Below the pieces are notes generated by a model that ran no database searches, was not told the origin of the DNA, and saw only the letters and a program-made list of their open reading frames with translations. This document shows positions 62,883-64,000 of a stretch of 64,000 nt of DNA, piece after piece. The position numbers were made by a program, and so were the translations under genes. The stretch's first letter is position 1. Each line of letters begins with the position of its first letter. The DNA comes from Desulfobacterales bacterium (GTDB taxonomy: Bacteria > Desulfobacterota > Desulfobacteria > Desulfobacterales > Desulfosarcinaceae): the NCBI GenBank assembly GCA_016218685.1, contig JACRDD010000042.1, forward strand, positions 33,907 to 97,906, in the 5' to 3' direction.

Positions 62883-63518
62883 TTACTTCTTGGCGATTTT
62901 CAATTTCTTGATCATAACCATCCCATCCCGACTACCTGGGACGGCGCCTTTGATCAGAATCAAATTCTCTTCTGGACGAACGTCAACGATTTCAAGGTTC
63001 CGGATAGTCTTGCGGTCAGTGCCGTAGTGGCCAGGCATCTTTTTGCCTTTAATAACCTTTGACGGCCAGGCACTGCTGCCTATCGATCCGGGAATGCGGA
63101 AGCATTTGCCGCCGTGGGTCTTGCGGCCACCTCCGAATTTGTGGCGTTTAACGACACCGGCGAATCCGCGGCCTTTGCTGGTTCCGATCACGTCAACTTT
63201 TTCCCCGACGTTAAACAGGTCCGGCCCCAGATTCTGGCCCAAGGTATAAGCGCCTGGATCATCCACGGCTACTTCGCGCACCAGATAAAAGCAAAGCCCG
63301 CCGCTTTTGCTGAAGTGACCTTGATCCGGCTTGTTGGTGCGTGACGTTCGTTTTTCAGCGAACCCCAACTGCAGCGCGTTATAGCCGTCAACAGCCTCTG
63401 TTTTAATCTGGGTGACCACGCAAGGGCCGGCCTTAATCACGGTGACCGGAACATATTGGCCATCTGCCGTGAAAACGCTCGTCATTCCCAGCTTTTTACC
63501 GATCAATCCTTTGCTCAT
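62883..63518 (-). CDS. rplC: Ribosomal protein L3
   Basis: A 211-residue L3 starting MSKGLIGKKLGMTSVFTADG and containing the family core GTSKGRGFAGVVKRHKFGGG near 110-129 and MPGHYGTDRKTIRNLEIVDV. Confidence 0.97.
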   Translation of the reverse strand: MSKGLIGKKLGMTSVFTADGQYVPVTVIKAGPCVVTQIKTEAVDGYNALQLGFAEKRTSRTNKPDQGHFSKSGGLCFYLVREVAVDDPGAYTLGQNLGPDLFNVGEKVDVIGTSKGRGFAGVVKRHKFGGGRKTHGGKCFRIPGSIGSSAWPSKVIKGKKMPGHYGTDRKTIRNLEIVDVRPEENLILIKGAVPGSRDGMVMIKKLKIAKK

Positions 63519-63534
63519 GGCTCGTCATTCCTAC

Positions 63535-63846
63535 CTACAGTTTGATCTCCACATCCACACCGGGAGAAAGGTCCAGCTTCATCAGGGCATCCACCGTCTG
63601 CTGCGTGGGCTCTAGGATGTCCAGCAGCCTTTTGTGAGTGCGCATTTCGAATTGCTCCCGGGACTTCTTATCGATGTGTGGAGACCGTAATACACAAAAC
63701 TTATTGATTTTGGTCGGCAGGGGAATAGGCCCCACTACCTTGGCGCCGGTCTTTCGAGCGGTGTCCAAGATATCCGTGGCCGATTGATCCAACAGTTTGT
63801 GATCGTAAGCCTTCAACCTAATTCTGATTTTGGCGTTCATTATCAT
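63535..63846 (-). CDS. rpsJ: Ribosomal protein S10
   Basis: A 103-residue S10 with [20 protein letters not shown] near 6-25 and [20 protein letters not shown] near 49-68. S10 (NusE) also joins transcription antitermination. The start may be the ATG at 63846 or the one at 63840; neither has a strong ribosome-binding site. It lies 12 bases after the tuf stop, so the S10 genes may be read from the tuf transcript. Confidence 0.95.
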   Translation of the reverse strand: MIMNAKIRIRLKAYDHKLLDQSATDILDTARKTGAKVVGPIPLPTKINKFCVLRSPHIDKKSREQFEMRTHKRLLDILEPTQQTVDALMKLDLSPGVDVEIKL

Positions 63847-63858
63847 GGGTCAATCTTT

Positions 63859-64000
63859 CTACTCGATGATTTCGCTCACCACGCCGGCGCCGACCGTACG
63901 TCCGCCTTCGCGGATGGCAAAGCGCAGCTCTTTTTCCATGGCGATCGGCGTGATCAGCTCGGCCGTGATCGCCACATTGTCCCCAGGCATCACCATCTCC
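63859..64000 (-). CDS. tuf: Elongation factor Tu, C-terminal end (cut by window edge)
   Basis: The last 46 residues of EF-Tu: [20 protein letters not shown], then [20 protein letters not shown] and VSEIIE before TAG. This is the conserved domain III end. The rest lies beyond the window. The neighbour rpsJ follows at once, the usual str-S10 arrangement. Confidence 0.95.
   Translation of the reverse strand, partial: EMVMPGDNVAITAELITPIAMEKELRFAIREGGRTVGAGVVSEIIE

Noticed and set aside
1..64000. CRISPR arrays, insertion sequences, prophage, tRNA or rRNA genes
   Set aside because: No regularly spaced repeats, transposase or integrase proteins, or recognisable tRNA/rRNA sequence was seen.

Overview
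The window looks like chromosomal DNA from an anaerobic Desulfobacterota (old Deltaproteobacteria) organism, most likely a sulfate-reducer relative of the Desulfosarcina/Desulfobacter type. This is inferred from gene content: an RnfB-type iron-sulfur protein with RseC, an AhbB-like siroheme decarboxylase, a glutaconyl-CoA decarboxylase alpha subunit beside a Liv-type ABC transporter, a very large FAD/iron-sulfur oxidoreductase, and an apparent UGA-encoded selenocysteine enzyme. GC content is high, coding is dense, and I see no phage, transposase, CRISPR array, rRNA or tRNA.

Layout. 1-1142: a TetR regulator and a SulP-type transporter (cut by the window edge) form a leftward unit with an operator-like palindrome inside the promoter. 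1291-7432: YwbE, a 1735-residue protein joining an exonuclease-like domain, a RecQ-type helicase and a UvrD-type helicase, then a VapBC toxin-antitoxin pair. 7446-15628: a leftward seven-gene operon for nucleoside and methylthioadenosine salvage (purine nucleoside phosphorylase, two paralogous amidohydrolases, adenine deaminase, MtnA), ending with an AhbB-like protein and a B12-type radical SAM enzyme. 15964-19452: a DRTGG protein, an RnfB fused to a GltD-like flavoprotein, RseC and a PilZ protein. 19592-32477: mixed metabolic and housekeeping genes, including a LUD protein, a SurA-like chaperone, a cold-shock protein with its own promoter and terminator, a BKACE enzyme, a bacterial SUI1 protein, a glyoxalase-family protein, a 1199-residue FAD/iron-sulfur oxidoreductase, a patatin and a second SulP transporter.

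32585-40271: YjbQ, then a CoA-disulfide-reductase-like flavoenzyme whose redox-active cysteine codon is replaced by an in-frame TGA with a SECIS-like hairpin just downstream (the best find here), then HrpA and the glutaconyl-CoA decarboxylase alpha subunit. 40412-45474: a carboxymuconolactone decarboxylase-family protein and a complete LivKHMGF-type ABC importer with structured RNA elements before and after the binding-protein gene. 45587-49116: a receiver protein and a GspA/GspB (ExeAB-like) pair.

49250-64000: the S10-spc-alpha ribosomal protein cluster read leftward from the tail of tuf to rplQ, including a 37-codon rpmJ, and closed by a strong intrinsic terminator. The usual adk and map genes between secY and infA are missing. 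Several ribosomal proteins are zinc-ligand forms (S4, S14, L24, L36), and rpsE and rpsD appear to start with TTG.
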